A DNA stretch of 64,000 nucleotides from Haloferax sp046557615 (GTDB lineage Archaea; Halobacteriota; Halobacteria; Halobacteriales; Haloferacaceae), in NCBI RefSeq assembly GCF_046557615.1, contig NZ_JBKIII010000001.1:744001-808000 (forward strand), read 5' to 3'. Below are positions 17,208 through 25,836 of the stretch, one piece after another. The notes under the pieces were generated by a model, which worked only from the letters and a program-made list of their open reading frames with translations, ran no database searches and was not told where the DNA came from. Position 1 is the stretch's first letter. Each line of letters begins with the position of its first letter. Both the position numbers and the translations under genes were made by a program.

Positions 17208-18266
17208 ATGAGTTGGCACGCAATCGATGCGCTCGAAGATGCCCGTGACGCGACAGCGTCGCTCCTCCTCCCGGTAGATATCGGGCGATGGGCGCGGCTC
17301 GCACTCATCGCACTCTTCGTCGGAAGCGTTGGTAGCGGCGGTGGTGGCGCGAATGTAAGTAGTTCAGGCGGGACGCCAGTCGATGGTGGAACCGGTGGGT
17401 TCGGACAGACCGGAGATATCCCGGTCGATGCACTTCCCACGTGGGTGACACCCGAGAGCGTTTTCGCGCTTATCATCGGCCTCGCCGTCTTGGCGTTCCT
17501 CGTCGGCCTCGTCTGGACGCTCGTCGCTTCGGTGATGGAGTTCGTCTTCGTCGATGGCGTCGTCTCGAAAGACGTGCGCATTCGCAAGCCCTTCAGAGAA
17601 CGCCTTGGACTGGGCCTACGGTTGTTCGCCTTCAGACTCGGGATTATCCTCGCTGTCCTGCTGTTCATCGGCGTTCCAGCAGCCGCGTTAATCGTCGGCG
17701 GCGCGTCCATCTCGGCGTCGATATTCCTCTTCGCCATCCCGCTGATATTCCTCGCGATACTCCTGTTCTTCGTCGTCGCGCTGGCACTCCAGTTGACGAC
17801 GGACTTCGTCGTCCCGACGATGATTGCCGAAGACCGGAACGTCATCTCGTCGTGGCGCCGCGTCGCACCACTGTTCCGCGCCGAGTTCTCTGAGTTCGGC
17901 CTGTACGTGTTGCTCCGGTTCGTCCTCGGAATCCTCGCGAGCATCGCAATCGGCATCGCCACGGCGCTGGTCCTCCTCGTCGTTGCGATTCCGTTCGCCA
18001 TCGTCGCAGGAGTAATCGTCCTCGGCTTGGCCGCCGTTCAGGTCTCGATGTTCTCGACTGTTGGACTGGTCTTGCTCGGCATCCTCGGCGTGCTGTTCGT
18101 GGCCGCCGCAATCGCGACCGCCGCGTTCGTCCAGATGCCCGTCGTGACGTACTTCCGGTACTACTCGCTGTTCGTCCTCGGCCGTGCGGACGAATCGCTC
18201 GACCTCGTATCGGGATTCAGAAGCGAAGACGACTCACCCTCGACTGAGGGTGCCGCACCCGCGTAA
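17208..18266 (+). CDS. multi-helix membrane protein of haloarchaeal type, function unknown
   Basis: This 352-residue protein begins with a conserved-looking cytoplasmic segment (SWHAIDALEDARDAT, then LLPVDIGRWARLA). A Gly/Ser-rich extracellular loop (about residues 38-75) follows, then at least six hydrophobic helices, and the tail is acidic. It looks like the haloarchaeal family usually annotated as an uncharacterised domain protein. Convergent with the MFS gene, with 20 nt between stop codons. No function can be proposed from the sequence. Confidence 0.75.
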   Translation: MSWHAIDALEDARDATASLLLPVDIGRWARLALIALFVGSVGSGGGGANVSSSGGTPVDGGTGGFGQTGDIPVDALPTWVTPESVFALIIGLAVLAFLVGLVWTLVASVMEFVFVDGVVSKDVRIRKPFRERLGLGLRLFAFRLGIILAVLLFIGVPAAALIVGGASISASIFLFAIPLIFLAILLFFVVALALQLTTDFVVPTMIAEDRNVISSWRRVAPLFRAEFSEFGLYVLLRFVLGILASIAIGIATALVLLVVAIPFAIVAGVIVLGLAAVQVSMFSTVGLVLLGILGVLFVAAAIATAAFVQMPVVTYFRYYSLFVLGRADESLDLVSGFRSEDDSPSTEGAAPA

Positions 18267-18276
18267 GCAACTTTCG

Positions 18277-18288
18277 CTGTTTCTTTTT
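18277..18288 (+). terminator. U-rich terminator-like tract
   Basis: CTGTTTCTTTTT follows the membrane protein stop codon by about 10 nt, in the convergent gap with the MFS gene, and would give a U-rich 3' end. Confidence 0.35.
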
Positions 18289-19594
18289 AGGCTGTCGACG
18301 GGCTGACGGCCTCTCGGTCTACTCGTGCGAGCAAGATGAGAATTGGAATCATCAGCAACCCGCCCGCGACGAAGGGTGCCCAAAAGGCGATTCCCGTGTA
18401 GAGACCGCCAGCGAGCGCCGGGCCGAACGTCCGAGCAAGACTGCCTGCGCTCTGTGTGAGGCCAAACGCACCACCTTGCTCGTCGGCCGTCGCCGACCGC
18501 GAGACGAGCGTGTTCAACGAGACGTTCGTGAGCGCGTTTCCGACCGAGAGCGGCGTCATGATAATCAAGAGCGCAATCACGCCCGGTGGAAGCGTCGGGC
18601 CGAACGAAACGAGGTTTCCAGTCGAGGGGAGGACCGCACCGAGAATGGGCGAGAACGGCACTGCCGCGAGCATCACGACCTGAATAGCGACACCAGTCAG
18701 TGCGAGCCAATATTCGCCGAAGCGCTCGGTCAGCGGGCCGATAAAGCCACCTTGGACGATGGCGATGACGATGCCGATGTAGGTCAAGAGAATCGCGTTC
18801 TCGGTCGCACCGTAGCTGTACTGGTCGTTCGTCAGGAAGATGAACTGGCTTTCGAGCGCCGAGAAGGCAAACGAGACGAGGAAAAACGAGATGATGAGCG
18901 CGCTCAGTCCGTGGGTCCGAAGCGCAGACACGAGCTGTTCGAGACGCGACTCGCGCTCCTCGGAGACGACCGTGCGCGCTTCTGGTGGCCTCGATTCGGG
19001 GAGAATGACGTACGCGGCGACGAGGTTCAGGCCGGTGATAACGGCAGCCGCAAAGCTCGGTAGTGAGAACTCGGAGACGGGGACGAACGCCGGAAGAAGC
19101 GAGCGTGCGCCCGAAACGACGGGTTCGCTGGCGAAGAACCCCCCGAGCGCCGGGCCGAAGACGAACCCAAGACCGAACGCCGCCCCGAGCAGTCCAAGGC
19201 CCTTCGCGCGGTCCTCAGGAGGCGTTATATCGGCGATATAAGCTTGGGCAGTTGCGATGTTTCCGCCCATCGCACCGGCCAACATGCGTGCCGCAAAGAG
19301 GACCGCCAACGACCCGGCGAGACCGAACATCGTCCACGCGATGACGCTCCCAGAAAGTGACAGTAAGAGGACGGGCCGTCGCCCGCGAGTGTCGGAGAAG
19401 CGACCCAGAACCGGGGCCGCGAGGAACTGCATCGCCGAATACGAGGCGATGAGCAGACTTCCGACGAACTCTGTCGCACCGAACGAGAGGGCGTACAGCG
19501 GGATGACAGGAATGAGAATCCCGAACCCGAGCAGGTCAACGAAGACGATGACAAAAACCACGCCGAGGGCGCGACGTGGGTTCTCGACAGACAT
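18287..19594 (-). CDS. MFS transporter (drug-efflux type)
   Basis: This 435-residue protein is a 12-helix major facilitator. After helix 2 comes the loop motif GRFSDTRGRRPVLLLS, which is the conserved motif A of proton-coupled antiporters. Helix 5 contains the AAFGLGFVFGPALGGFF motif of drug:H+ antiporters of the TetA/Bmr type. The start at 19594 (MSVENPRR) is chosen because it leaves a TATA element 28 nt upstream. Its substrate is unknown. Confidence 0.87.
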   Translation of the reverse strand: MSVENPRRALGVVFVIVFVDLLGFGILIPVIPLYALSFGATEFVGSLLIASYSAMQFLAAPVLGRFSDTRGRRPVLLLSLSGSVIAWTMFGLAGSLAVLFAARMLAGAMGGNIATAQAYIADITPPEDRAKGLGLLGAAFGLGFVFGPALGGFFASEPVVSGARSLLPAFVPVSEFSLPSFAAAVITGLNLVAAYVILPESRPPEARTVVSEERESRLEQLVSALRTHGLSALIISFFLVSFAFSALESQFIFLTNDQYSYGATENAILLTYIGIVIAIVQGGFIGPLTERFGEYWLALTGVAIQVVMLAAVPFSPILGAVLPSTGNLVSFGPTLPPGVIALLIIMTPLSVGNALTNVSLNTLVSRSATADEQGGAFGLTQSAGSLARTFGPALAGGLYTGIAFWAPFVAGGLLMIPILILLARVDREAVSPSTA

Positions 19595-19618
19595 TGATAG
19601 AGCGGTTGGTCGGCGGTC

Positions 19619-19626
19619 GAATAACC
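19619..19626 (-). promoter_or_regulatory. TATA element of the MFS gene
   Basis: GGTTATTC on the minus strand is centred about 28 nt before the ATG at 19594. Confidence 0.4.
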
Positions 19627-19657
19627 ACACCGGTCTCAATACGGCAGTAAGCGGTCA

Positions 19658-19665
19658 TTAATTAA
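19658..19665 (+). promoter_or_regulatory. TATA element of the small zinc-ribbon gene
   Basis: TTAATTAA is centred about 29 nt before the ATG at 19691. It argues for that start and against the in-frame ATG at 19667. Confidence 0.45.
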
Positions 19666-19690
19666 GATGCTGAAATTCCTCTATCTGGAT

Positions 19691-19855
19691 ATGTCATTCG
19701 AGTGGGTGTCATACTTTCACTGTCACAACTGCGGGCTTGCAAAGTCGTCAGTAGACATCCCATACGACCGATTGGGCTACGCAGTCTGCCCATCGTGTGG
19801 GGTGACGACCGGACCGACAGTCCGCAAGTTTGCAAGCGAGTTGCCAGCGTTCTGA
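19691..19855 (+). CDS. small zinc-ribbon protein (54 residues)
   Basis: This micro-protein carries two CxxC knuckles (CHNCG at about residues 11-15 and CPSCG at about 33-37), which should bind one zinc ion as a zinc ribbon. Such small CxxC proteins are common in haloarchaea and often act in regulation. A 74-residue acidic protein follows 52 nt downstream on the same strand, possibly in one transcript. The promoter spacing and paired cysteines support a real gene. Confidence 0.65.
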   Translation: MSFEWVSYFHCHNCGLAKSSVDIPYDRLGYAVCPSCGVTTGPTVRKFASELPAF

Positions 19856-19907
19856 GCGCCCGTGTGGAGATGGATAGCCACAAGGCGGCCGCAGGCGACG
19901 TGTGCGT

Positions 19908-20132
19908 ATGAGCTGGACCGAAGTCCGTCGAGACGAGCGTATCGTCGAATGGGAACGAAGCGATGGACACGCAACGATTCGCATTCGCCAGGGGCCGAAG
20001 GGCTGGCACGTTCGATTCGATAGACTCCACCAGTCGCCCGAAGGACGTGGCTACGACACGGTGCAGTGTTCGGACGAAGAATCCGCCGACGAGACTGTTG
20101 CCGAGTGGAAAGCAAAGTACGACGTCGAATAG
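19908..20132 (+). CDS. small charged protein (74 residues), function unknown
   Basis: This 74-residue protein is rich in charged residues and looks like a compact alpha/beta domain, with beta strands in the middle (ATIRIRQGPKGWHVRFDRL) and an acidic helix at the end (ESADETVAEWKAKYDVE). The start is the ATG at 19908. No signal peptide or membrane helix is present. The family is not recognised. Its proximity to the zinc-ribbon gene suggests a shared transcript. Confidence 0.65.
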   Translation: MSWTEVRRDERIVEWERSDGHATIRIRQGPKGWHVRFDRLHQSPEGRGYDTVQCSDEESADETVAEWKAKYDVE

Positions 20133-20151
20133 CCCCAGATGGGAAACTCGG

Positions 20152-20943
20152 TTAGTAGTGGCCGAGGACGCCTTTCTTTCGCGCCCGTGTCGTGAGCGAG
20201 CGGAATACCAGATAGCCGACGGCGACGTAACCGACACCGACGACGACGAGTACTACGAGGTCGGTTACGGGAAATTCCCAGAGACGAACACCGTCCGTCA
20301 TCGCCCGCTGGAGCATGTAACTTCCTTGCGCGAGTGGAAGCATTCTGAGGATAGGCAGTTGTTCGACGGGGGCGGCCGCGAGGCCGACGAAGCCGAACTG
20401 CAAGAGCCCGAAGATACTGTTGACACGCTTATAGAGCAGGGCTAACCCGGCCATTGCGAACCCGACACCGACGACTGAAGCGAGTGCGAACGCGCCAAGC
20501 GGGACGATCGTCAGAACGTCCACCGAGAGCGAGTTGCCGGTCGTCACGAGCATCAACGCGAGAATCGCCCCGCCCCACAGGAGGCTAAACGCGATGTTTA
20601 CAATCGTCTTGGCGGCCATGACGTGTCCGAATCCCTGCGGGGCCATGTAGAGCTGTTCGAGCGTCCCCCACTGTGCTTCTCGCATCACTGCGCCCGCGAG
20701 GTCCTGATAGGCCGAAAACGCCATCGTGACGAGGAAGTAGCCGACGATGAGCGAATCGAGTGAGTCGTCGAACGCGGGGCCAGCGACCGTTCGCCCGCCG
20801 AAGAAGAGGAAGACGAAGAACGCGTAGATACCGAGGAGCGCGCCAAAGGTATTGATGGGATAGCGTTTGAGGAGGATGAACTGTTTTCGCGCCACCGCGC
20901 TCACGAGAACGGCAAACGCTCGGGTGTCGGCTGCCACGCTCAC
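20152..20943 (-). CDS. ABC-2 type transporter permease
   Basis: This 263-residue membrane protein has about six hydrophobic helices in the ABC-2 pattern. A GTG start at 20943 is inferred because it overlaps the stop codon of the upstream ATPase gene (GTGA), matching the coupling seen throughout this operon; the longer in-frame extension is arginine-rich and implausible. A conserved loop (GAVMREAQWGTLEQLYMAP) resembles the coupling region of lipid/polysaccharide-type exporters. It pairs with the ATPase at 20940-21914. Confidence 0.85.
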   Translation of the reverse strand: MSVAADTRAFAVLVSAVARKQFILLKRYPINTFGALLGIYAFFVFLFFGGRTVAGPAFDDSLDSLIVGYFLVTMAFSAYQDLAGAVMREAQWGTLEQLYMAPQGFGHVMAAKTIVNIAFSLLWGGAILALMLVTTGNSLSVDVLTIVPLGAFALASVVGVGFAMAGLALLYKRVNSIFGLLQFGFVGLAAAPVEQLPILRMLPLAQGSYMLQRAMTDGVRLWEFPVTDLVVLVVVGVGYVAVGYLVFRSLTTRARKKGVLGHY

Positions 20944-21914
20944 GGCGACACCTCCAGCGCGTCGTCTCGCTCTTGTCTCGTCAATCTGAGGAACGCCTCT
21001 GTCAGGTTGGGTTCGACGGTGTTCACCGAGACGAGTCGTCCGCCGTCTGCGATGCACGAGGCAGTCAGTCCCGGGAGTTCGTTTCCGTCCTCCAGTGCGA
21101 CGACCAGCCGCACTCGGTCACCCTCGCGGTCCCACGATTCGACGGTGTACTGCGAGCGAATCGTTGTCTCGGTCGAATCCGAGAGCGGGCCATCGACGAT
21201 GATTCGAACCGCGCTGGTTCGAAAGAGTTCCACGAGGCCGGTCACGGCGTCGTCGGCGACGATTTGGCCGTGATTGACGACGATGACGCGGTCACAGAGG
21301 TCTTCGATGACGCTCATGTCGTGACTGGTGAGCATGACCGTCAGTCCACGCTCGTCCGCGAGTCGCCTGAGTTCGCGTCGCAAGTCGAGCGAACTCTCCA
21401 CGTCGAGGCCGAGCGTCGGCTCGTCGAGGAAGGCCACGTCGATGTCGCGGGCGAGCGCGCAGGCGAGTGCGACTTTCTGTTTCATCCCGCGCGAGAGTTC
21501 GTTGACCACGTCGTCGGCGCGGTCCAGTAACCCGAGTTGCGAGAGCAAGTCGTCGTGGCGTTCTCTGACCGCCAGGTCGCGTGCGGAATCACCTGCGAGG
21601 CCAGCGAAGAACGCGAGGTTCTCGCGGACGGTCAATCGCCAGTAGACGTTTCGTGCGCCCTCTAGGGTCGCGCCGACGCTCCGATAGGCCTGTGCCGGGT
21701 GGTCGTGAACGTCGATGCCGCAGACGTGGACCTCGCCCGCTGTCGGGACGAGCAGTCCGAGTATCGCTTTCAGCATCGTCGTCTTTCCAGCACCGTTGGG
21801 GCCGAGGACACCGACTATCGTTCCTGGAGCGACAGAAAACGAGACGTCATCGACCGCGACCACGTCGCCGTATCGTTTGGTGAGGTTGGAGACTTCGATA
21901 ACGGGGTCGGTCAT
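20940..21914 (-). CDS. ABC transporter ATP-binding protein
   Basis: This 324-residue ATPase has Walker A (GPNGAGKTTML, about residues 38-48), the signature LSRGMKQKVAL, Walker B (VAFLDEPTLGLD) and the switch histidine (TSHDM). A C-terminal domain of about 100 residues is typical of CcmA-type exporters. It overlaps the CBS-ParB gene upstream and the permease gene downstream by 4 nt each, so the three proteins are translationally coupled. Confidence 0.9.
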   Translation of the reverse strand: MTDPVIEVSNLTKRYGDVVAVDDVSFSVAPGTIVGVLGPNGAGKTTMLKAILGLLVPTAGEVHVCGIDVHDHPAQAYRSVGATLEGARNVYWRLTVRENLAFFAGLAGDSARDLAVRERHDDLLSQLGLLDRADDVVNELSRGMKQKVALACALARDIDVAFLDEPTLGLDVESSLDLRRELRRLADERGLTVMLTSHDMSVIEDLCDRVIVVNHGQIVADDAVTGLVELFRTSAVRIIVDGPLSDSTETTIRSQYTVESWDREGDRVRLVVALEDGNELPGLTASCIADGGRLVSVNTVEPNLTEAFLRLTRQERDDALEVSP

Positions 21915-22693
21915 TGCAACCGTTGGGTACGCTCCACCAGCGGGTGTCGAGCGTAGTCCACGATGTCGATATCGGCAATCGACGAGAGACCTTCCTTCTC
22001 GGCGGTTCGCTGCATGCCGAGTTCGATGGGGTCGTCGATGACGATGACGTAGGCGTCCATCGTCTCGATGCCGACCCTGTCGGCGGCACAGACGCGGTGG
22101 TGGCCGTCGGCGAGCAGAACCGCGCCGTTGTTGTCGATGACGACCAACGGCTCGGCCAGTCCGCGTTCGAGTTCGTACTTTCGGCCTTCGAGTTCGTCGG
22201 CATAGACTCGCGCTTGCGTCGGAATCAAGTCCGAGAGCGAAACCGTGCCGCGTTCTTGGTGAACAGTGATTCCGTGAATCTGTTCGAGCGTTCGCATGAG
22301 TTTCCCGACCTTCTCAGGTGTGGCGCGCTCGATTTGACTCCGAATCACGTCGGTATTCGAGATGATGCCGACGAGGTTTCCCGCGTCGTCCACGACGGGG
22401 AGTTTCTGAATCCCAGAGCGGAGGATGACGCGCGCGGCGTCGTTGACGTCCATCTCCGGGTGGGCGACGATGAGGTCCGTCGCCATCACGGAGTCAATCG
22501 TCGTCTCTTCGTCCTCCAAGAGGATGTCGCGGGCGGTGACGAATCCCTCGACTTTCCGGCCCTCACAGACCGGAAATCCGTTGTGACCGTCGCTCTCGAC
22601 GATGCGGCGGGCCACATCAGCGACCGTATCACTCGGTGAAACTGTCTGCACCTCGCGTGTCATGTACTCCTTGACGGTCGCTTTCGCACTCAT
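21911..22693 (-). CDS. CBS-pair protein with ParB/SerK-like domain
   Basis: This 260-residue protein has two CBS domains (about residues 5-60 and 65-122), which usually sense adenine nucleotides. A ParB/sulfiredoxin-fold domain follows, with DGHHR at 196-200 (VVIDNNGAVLLADGHHRVCAAD). The same DGHHR element occurs in SerK, the ADP-dependent free serine kinase of Thermococcus. No DNA-binding helix-turn-helix typical of partition ParB is visible. It overlaps the exporter ATPase gene by 4 nt (ATGA). A small-molecule kinase or nucleotide-sensing role is more likely than DNA partitioning; this is inference. Confidence 0.8.
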   Translation of the reverse strand: MSAKATVKEYMTREVQTVSPSDTVADVARRIVESDGHNGFPVCEGRKVEGFVTARDILLEDEETTIDSVMATDLIVAHPEMDVNDAARVILRSGIQKLPVVDDAGNLVGIISNTDVIRSQIERATPEKVGKLMRTLEQIHGITVHQERGTVSLSDLIPTQARVYADELEGRKYELERGLAEPLVVIDNNGAVLLADGHHRVCAADRVGIETMDAYVIVIDDPIELGMQRTAEKEGLSSIADIDIVDYARHPLVERTQRLQ

Positions 22694-22716
22694 CGCTCCG
22701 AGGTAGGGCGACAGAC

Positions 22717-22726
22717 GGCAAAAACA
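22717..22726 (-). promoter_or_regulatory. possible TATA element of the CBS-ParB/ABC operon
   Basis: The minus strand reads TGTTTTTGCC here, about 27 nt before the ATG at 22693, within the 44-nt gap behind the DHH gene. The three downstream genes may therefore be transcribed separately from it. Confidence 0.35.
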
Positions 22727-22737
22727 TGTGGGCCCCG

Positions 22738-24195
22738 CTACTCGTCGAGCGGTGATTCGAAGGTCACGTCGGTGTCCAAATCGAGGGCCGCCGGTGCGTG
22801 TTCCAGCGTCTCGAAGATGCGTCCAGCGACGATGCCCGTGACGATGGTCGCCAGTGACTCCCTCGAATCGTCACCCACGTCGTCGAGGATGCCGAGTGGA
22901 ATCTGTGCGCCCGCCATGTCGGCGTGGCCACCGGCGCTCCCGATGGGTGCGAGCGCGTCACGAAGCACTTCTCCGAGGTCCACGCTCGACCCACGAGAGC
23001 GACCCGAGACGTACACAGTTCCGCCCATCAGGCCGTAGACGATGGAGATGTCGATATCCTCCATGTCGATGAGGTGGTCGGCCGCTTGGGCGAGGGCGTC
23101 GCGGTCACGAATATCGCCGACGTTGGAGATGAGGACGTTTCCTCGAACGTCGCGGTTGGCGATGCTCCGTGCGAGCGTCTCCATCGTCTCCGGCGTCATG
23201 CTCGGACTCTCGACGCGCTGGAGAATGTCCGTATCGACGTTTGGGATGAGGAACGATGCCGCCTCGAAATCGGCGGTCGAAACCTCGCGCGTGAAGTCCT
23301 TCGTATCGACGCGAATCCCGAACAGGAGCGCCGTCGCAACGTCGCTGTCGGGAACCATGCCGAGACGGTCGAGATACTCGGTCAAGAGCGTACTCGTCGC
23401 CCCAACGTCCTGTCTAAGATCGACGTAACTCGCTTCGACCGGCGCTCGCGGGGGGTGGTGGTCGATGACGATATCGATGGGTGTATCTTCCGGCATGCGG
23501 TCGTTCACACCCGGTCGCGAGTGGTCAACGAGCGCGACACCGCCGTACTCGTCTTCTCTCGGTGGTTTCGAGAGGACTGTCAAATCCAGATTCAGGAGAT
23601 TGACCATCGCGCGGTTCTCCTGATGCGAGATGTCGCCGAAGTAGCACGGGTCACTCTCGACGTTCGCTCGCTTTGCAATCGCCTGCAACGCGATAGCGGA
23701 GGCGATTGCGTCGGGGTCGGGATTGTCGTGCATCACGATTGCGAGGCGGCCATCGAGGTTTCGAAGCACCCGCATGAGGCGACGAATCCGACTCGTATGG
23801 GAGTTCCCGGCCATCCCCGTGAGGCGCTCTGTCAGTTCTCCCCACGGCTCGATGATTTTGTCTGCCACCTGTTCGAGTTCTGCGGCTACCTCCGGTGGGG
23901 TGTCGATAGGGCGGTAGACGAGGAGAAATGCGTCGGGAAAGTGTTCTCGCGCGGCGAGCGCGGCATTTCGGTTGGTCCGTGGGCGTCGCCCGGCGACGAT
24001 GACGATGTCGGCCTCTTTCGGATAGGTCTTTGGGTCCGTCGGGTCGCCTTCGGTCGCCGCGATACCGTCGGCACGATAGTCTTCGGCAAGCCCGCGTCGG
24101 TTGGTGATGACCGTGAGTTTCCCCGGACGGTCGACGAGACCATCGACGAGGTCACTGCCGACGGGGCCGCACCCGAGAACCAGGCGACGTACCAT
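22738..24195 (-). CDS. DHH family phosphoesterase with N-terminal TrkA-N (NAD-binding) domain
   Basis: This 485-residue protein fuses a Rossmann TrkA-N domain (GCGPVG at about 9-14; residues 1-120) to a DHH/DHHA1 phosphoesterase (about 145-480). Catalytic metal-binding residues are visible: HDNPDPD at about 156-162, DHSRPG, and the signature DHH in VIDHHPPRAP. The GG-H motif of DHHA1 is present as GSAGGHADMAGAQIP. Related enzymes hydrolyse short oligonucleotides, pAp or cyclic dinucleotides; which applies here cannot be told. The fusion suggests control of the phosphoesterase by NAD(H) or another nucleotide. Confidence 0.87.
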   Translation of the reverse strand: MVRRLVLGCGPVGSDLVDGLVDRPGKLTVITNRRGLAEDYRADGIAATEGDPTDPKTYPKEADIVIVAGRRPRTNRNAALAAREHFPDAFLLVYRPIDTPPEVAAELEQVADKIIEPWGELTERLTGMAGNSHTSRIRRLMRVLRNLDGRLAIVMHDNPDPDAIASAIALQAIAKRANVESDPCYFGDISHQENRAMVNLLNLDLTVLSKPPREDEYGGVALVDHSRPGVNDRMPEDTPIDIVIDHHPPRAPVEASYVDLRQDVGATSTLLTEYLDRLGMVPDSDVATALLFGIRVDTKDFTREVSTADFEAASFLIPNVDTDILQRVESPSMTPETMETLARSIANRDVRGNVLISNVGDIRDRDALAQAADHLIDMEDIDISIVYGLMGGTVYVSGRSRGSSVDLGEVLRDALAPIGSAGGHADMAGAQIPLGILDDVGDDSRESLATIVTGIVAGRIFETLEHAPAALDLDTDVTFESPLDE

Positions 24196-24273
24196 ACTTT
24201 GAGGTTAGTCTCGGGTGGGAAAACCCTACCGTCATTTCGACGCGAGAGCGCTGTCGCTCGACGTCTGGGGTGT

Positions 24274-24285
24274 GAAAAATAAATC
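24274..24285 (-). terminator. U-rich terminator of the nuo operon
   Basis: The minus strand reads GATTTATTTTTC about 30 nt after the nuoN stop codon. A U-rich tract in a GC-rich genome is a typical archaeal terminator. Confidence 0.45.
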
Positions 24286-24315
24286 GTGAGACGAGACGAA
24301 AACCGAGGGCCGCTC

Positions 24316-25836
24316 TTAGAAGAGGGCCGCGGCGACAGTCTGTGCCGTCTCGATAACGGGCTGGAAGCCCGGCAGGAGGAGGACCGTACCGACCGCGGCG
24401 AAGACCACGGCGACGTACAGGCCCGTCGGCTGACTGCTGATTTCGATTGGCTGGGTGGGCTCTTCGATCCACATCGCCTTGACGACGCGGCTGTAGTAGA
24501 ACAGCGACAGTGCGCTGTTGACCGCACCGACGGCGGCGAGCCACCAGAAGCCAGATTCGATAGCCGAGTAGAACAGGGCGTACTTCGAGACGAAGCCACC
24601 GAACGGTGGGAGCCCTGCGAGCGAGAACATGAACACCGTCATCGCGGTTGCGGCGATAGGTGCCTTGGCTGCGATGCCGTTGTAGTCCTCGAAGGTTCGG
24701 CCGAGACCCCACTTTTCGACCATGGCGATGAACAGGAACGCACCCGTGTTCATGAAGCCGTAGACGAGCAGGTGGGCCATCGAGGCGCCGAGGACGTTGC
24801 CGTTTGCGGCACCGCCATCGACGGTGATTGCTGCGAGACCGATGAGCGCGTAGCCTGCGTGTCCAATCGAGGAGTACGCGAGCATGCGCTTGACGTTCTC
24901 TTGGGTCGCTGCGGCGAAGTTACCGAGCGTCATCGTGACGACGGCGAGAATCGCAAACAGGAGCGACCAATCGACCGTGCCACCGCCGAGCGACATGACC
25001 GTGTCGAGCGGGAAGGCGACGATGAAGACGCGGAACGCGACGGCGAACCCGGCGGCCTTCGAGGCCGACGAGAGGAAGCCGCTGATTGGCGCGGGTGCGC
25101 CTTCGTAGGCTTCCGGCGCCCAGAAGTGGAACGGCACGGAGGCGGTCTTGAACGCGAACCCACCGGCAATCATCAGCACGCCGAGGCCGAGAACGCCGAC
25201 GAGTTCGTCAGCGTTCGAGAGGTTGGCCGCGACTTCGGGCAGCACGAGCGAGCCAGTGACGGCGAACACGAGGCTGATACCGAAGGCGAAGACGGCCGAC
25301 GAGAGCGCACCGATGAGGAAGTACTTGAGACCCGCTTCGATGCTGCCACGGTCCTTCTTGAGGAACGCGACGAGCGCGTAGGATGGCAGCGAGGCGAGTT
25401 CGAGCGCGACGAACACGGTTGCGAGCGAGTTCGACATCGCCATCAGCGTCATGCCCGTCGCGGCGAGCATGACGAGCGCGTAGTACTCTGCTTGGTAGCG
25501 CTGGTCTTCGAGGTAGTCGTACGAGGCGACGGTGACCATCGCGGCGACACTGGTGAAGATGAGCGTGAAGAACAGGCTCACTCCGTCGACGACGAGCGCG
25601 TCTCCGTAGAGGGTGATTGCGCCGCCAGTCGATTCCATGCCGGTTCCTTGGATGAGGAACCAGCCAGCGATACCGCCTGCGGCCAGTGCGCCGAGCCCAG
25701 AGATGCTGGCGAGCAGGCCGTTGTTGGACGTGTCGGGGTCGATACTATCGACGATGAGCAGCAAGAGCGCCGTCAGTCCGAGGACGATTGCGGGCGCTGT
25801 TGCCGTCCATTCGGGGAGCGTTTGCAGTGGCGTCAT
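24316..25836 (-). CDS. nuoN: complex I-like oxidoreductase subunit N (antiporter-like)
   Basis: This 506-residue membrane protein is the NuoN subunit, one of three antiporter-like proton channels of complex I. About 14 helices are present, including the conserved region with a channel lysine (YLEDQRYQAEYYALVMLAATGM) and the segment YFLIGALSSAVFAFG. It is the last gene of the nuo operon. Its start codon directly abuts the stop of nuoM. It is distinguished from NuoM/L by order and by its own conserved AYSSIGHAGYALIG segment. Confidence 0.92.
   Translation of the reverse strand: MTPLQTLPEWTATAPAIVLGLTALLLLIVDSIDPDTSNNGLLASISGLGALAAGGIAGWFLIQGTGMESTGGAITLYGDALVVDGVSLFFTLIFTSVAAMVTVASYDYLEDQRYQAEYYALVMLAATGMTLMAMSNSLATVFVALELASLPSYALVAFLKKDRGSIEAGLKYFLIGALSSAVFAFGISLVFAVTGSLVLPEVAANLSNADELVGVLGLGVLMIAGGFAFKTASVPFHFWAPEAYEGAPAPISGFLSSASKAAGFAVAFRVFIVAFPLDTVMSLGGGTVDWSLLFAILAVVTMTLGNFAAATQENVKRMLAYSSIGHAGYALIGLAAITVDGGAANGNVLGASMAHLLVYGFMNTGAFLFIAMVEKWGLGRTFEDYNGIAAKAPIAATAMTVFMFSLAGLPPFGGFVSKYALFYSAIESGFWWLAAVGAVNSALSLFYYSRVVKAMWIEEPTQPIEISSQPTGLYVAVVFAAVGTVLLLPGFQPVIETAQTVAAALF

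Noticed and set aside
20944..21057. A 38-residue N-terminal extension of the exporter permease.
   Set aside because: It is arginine-rich, overlaps the ATPase coding region, and the GTGA overlap provides a natural start.
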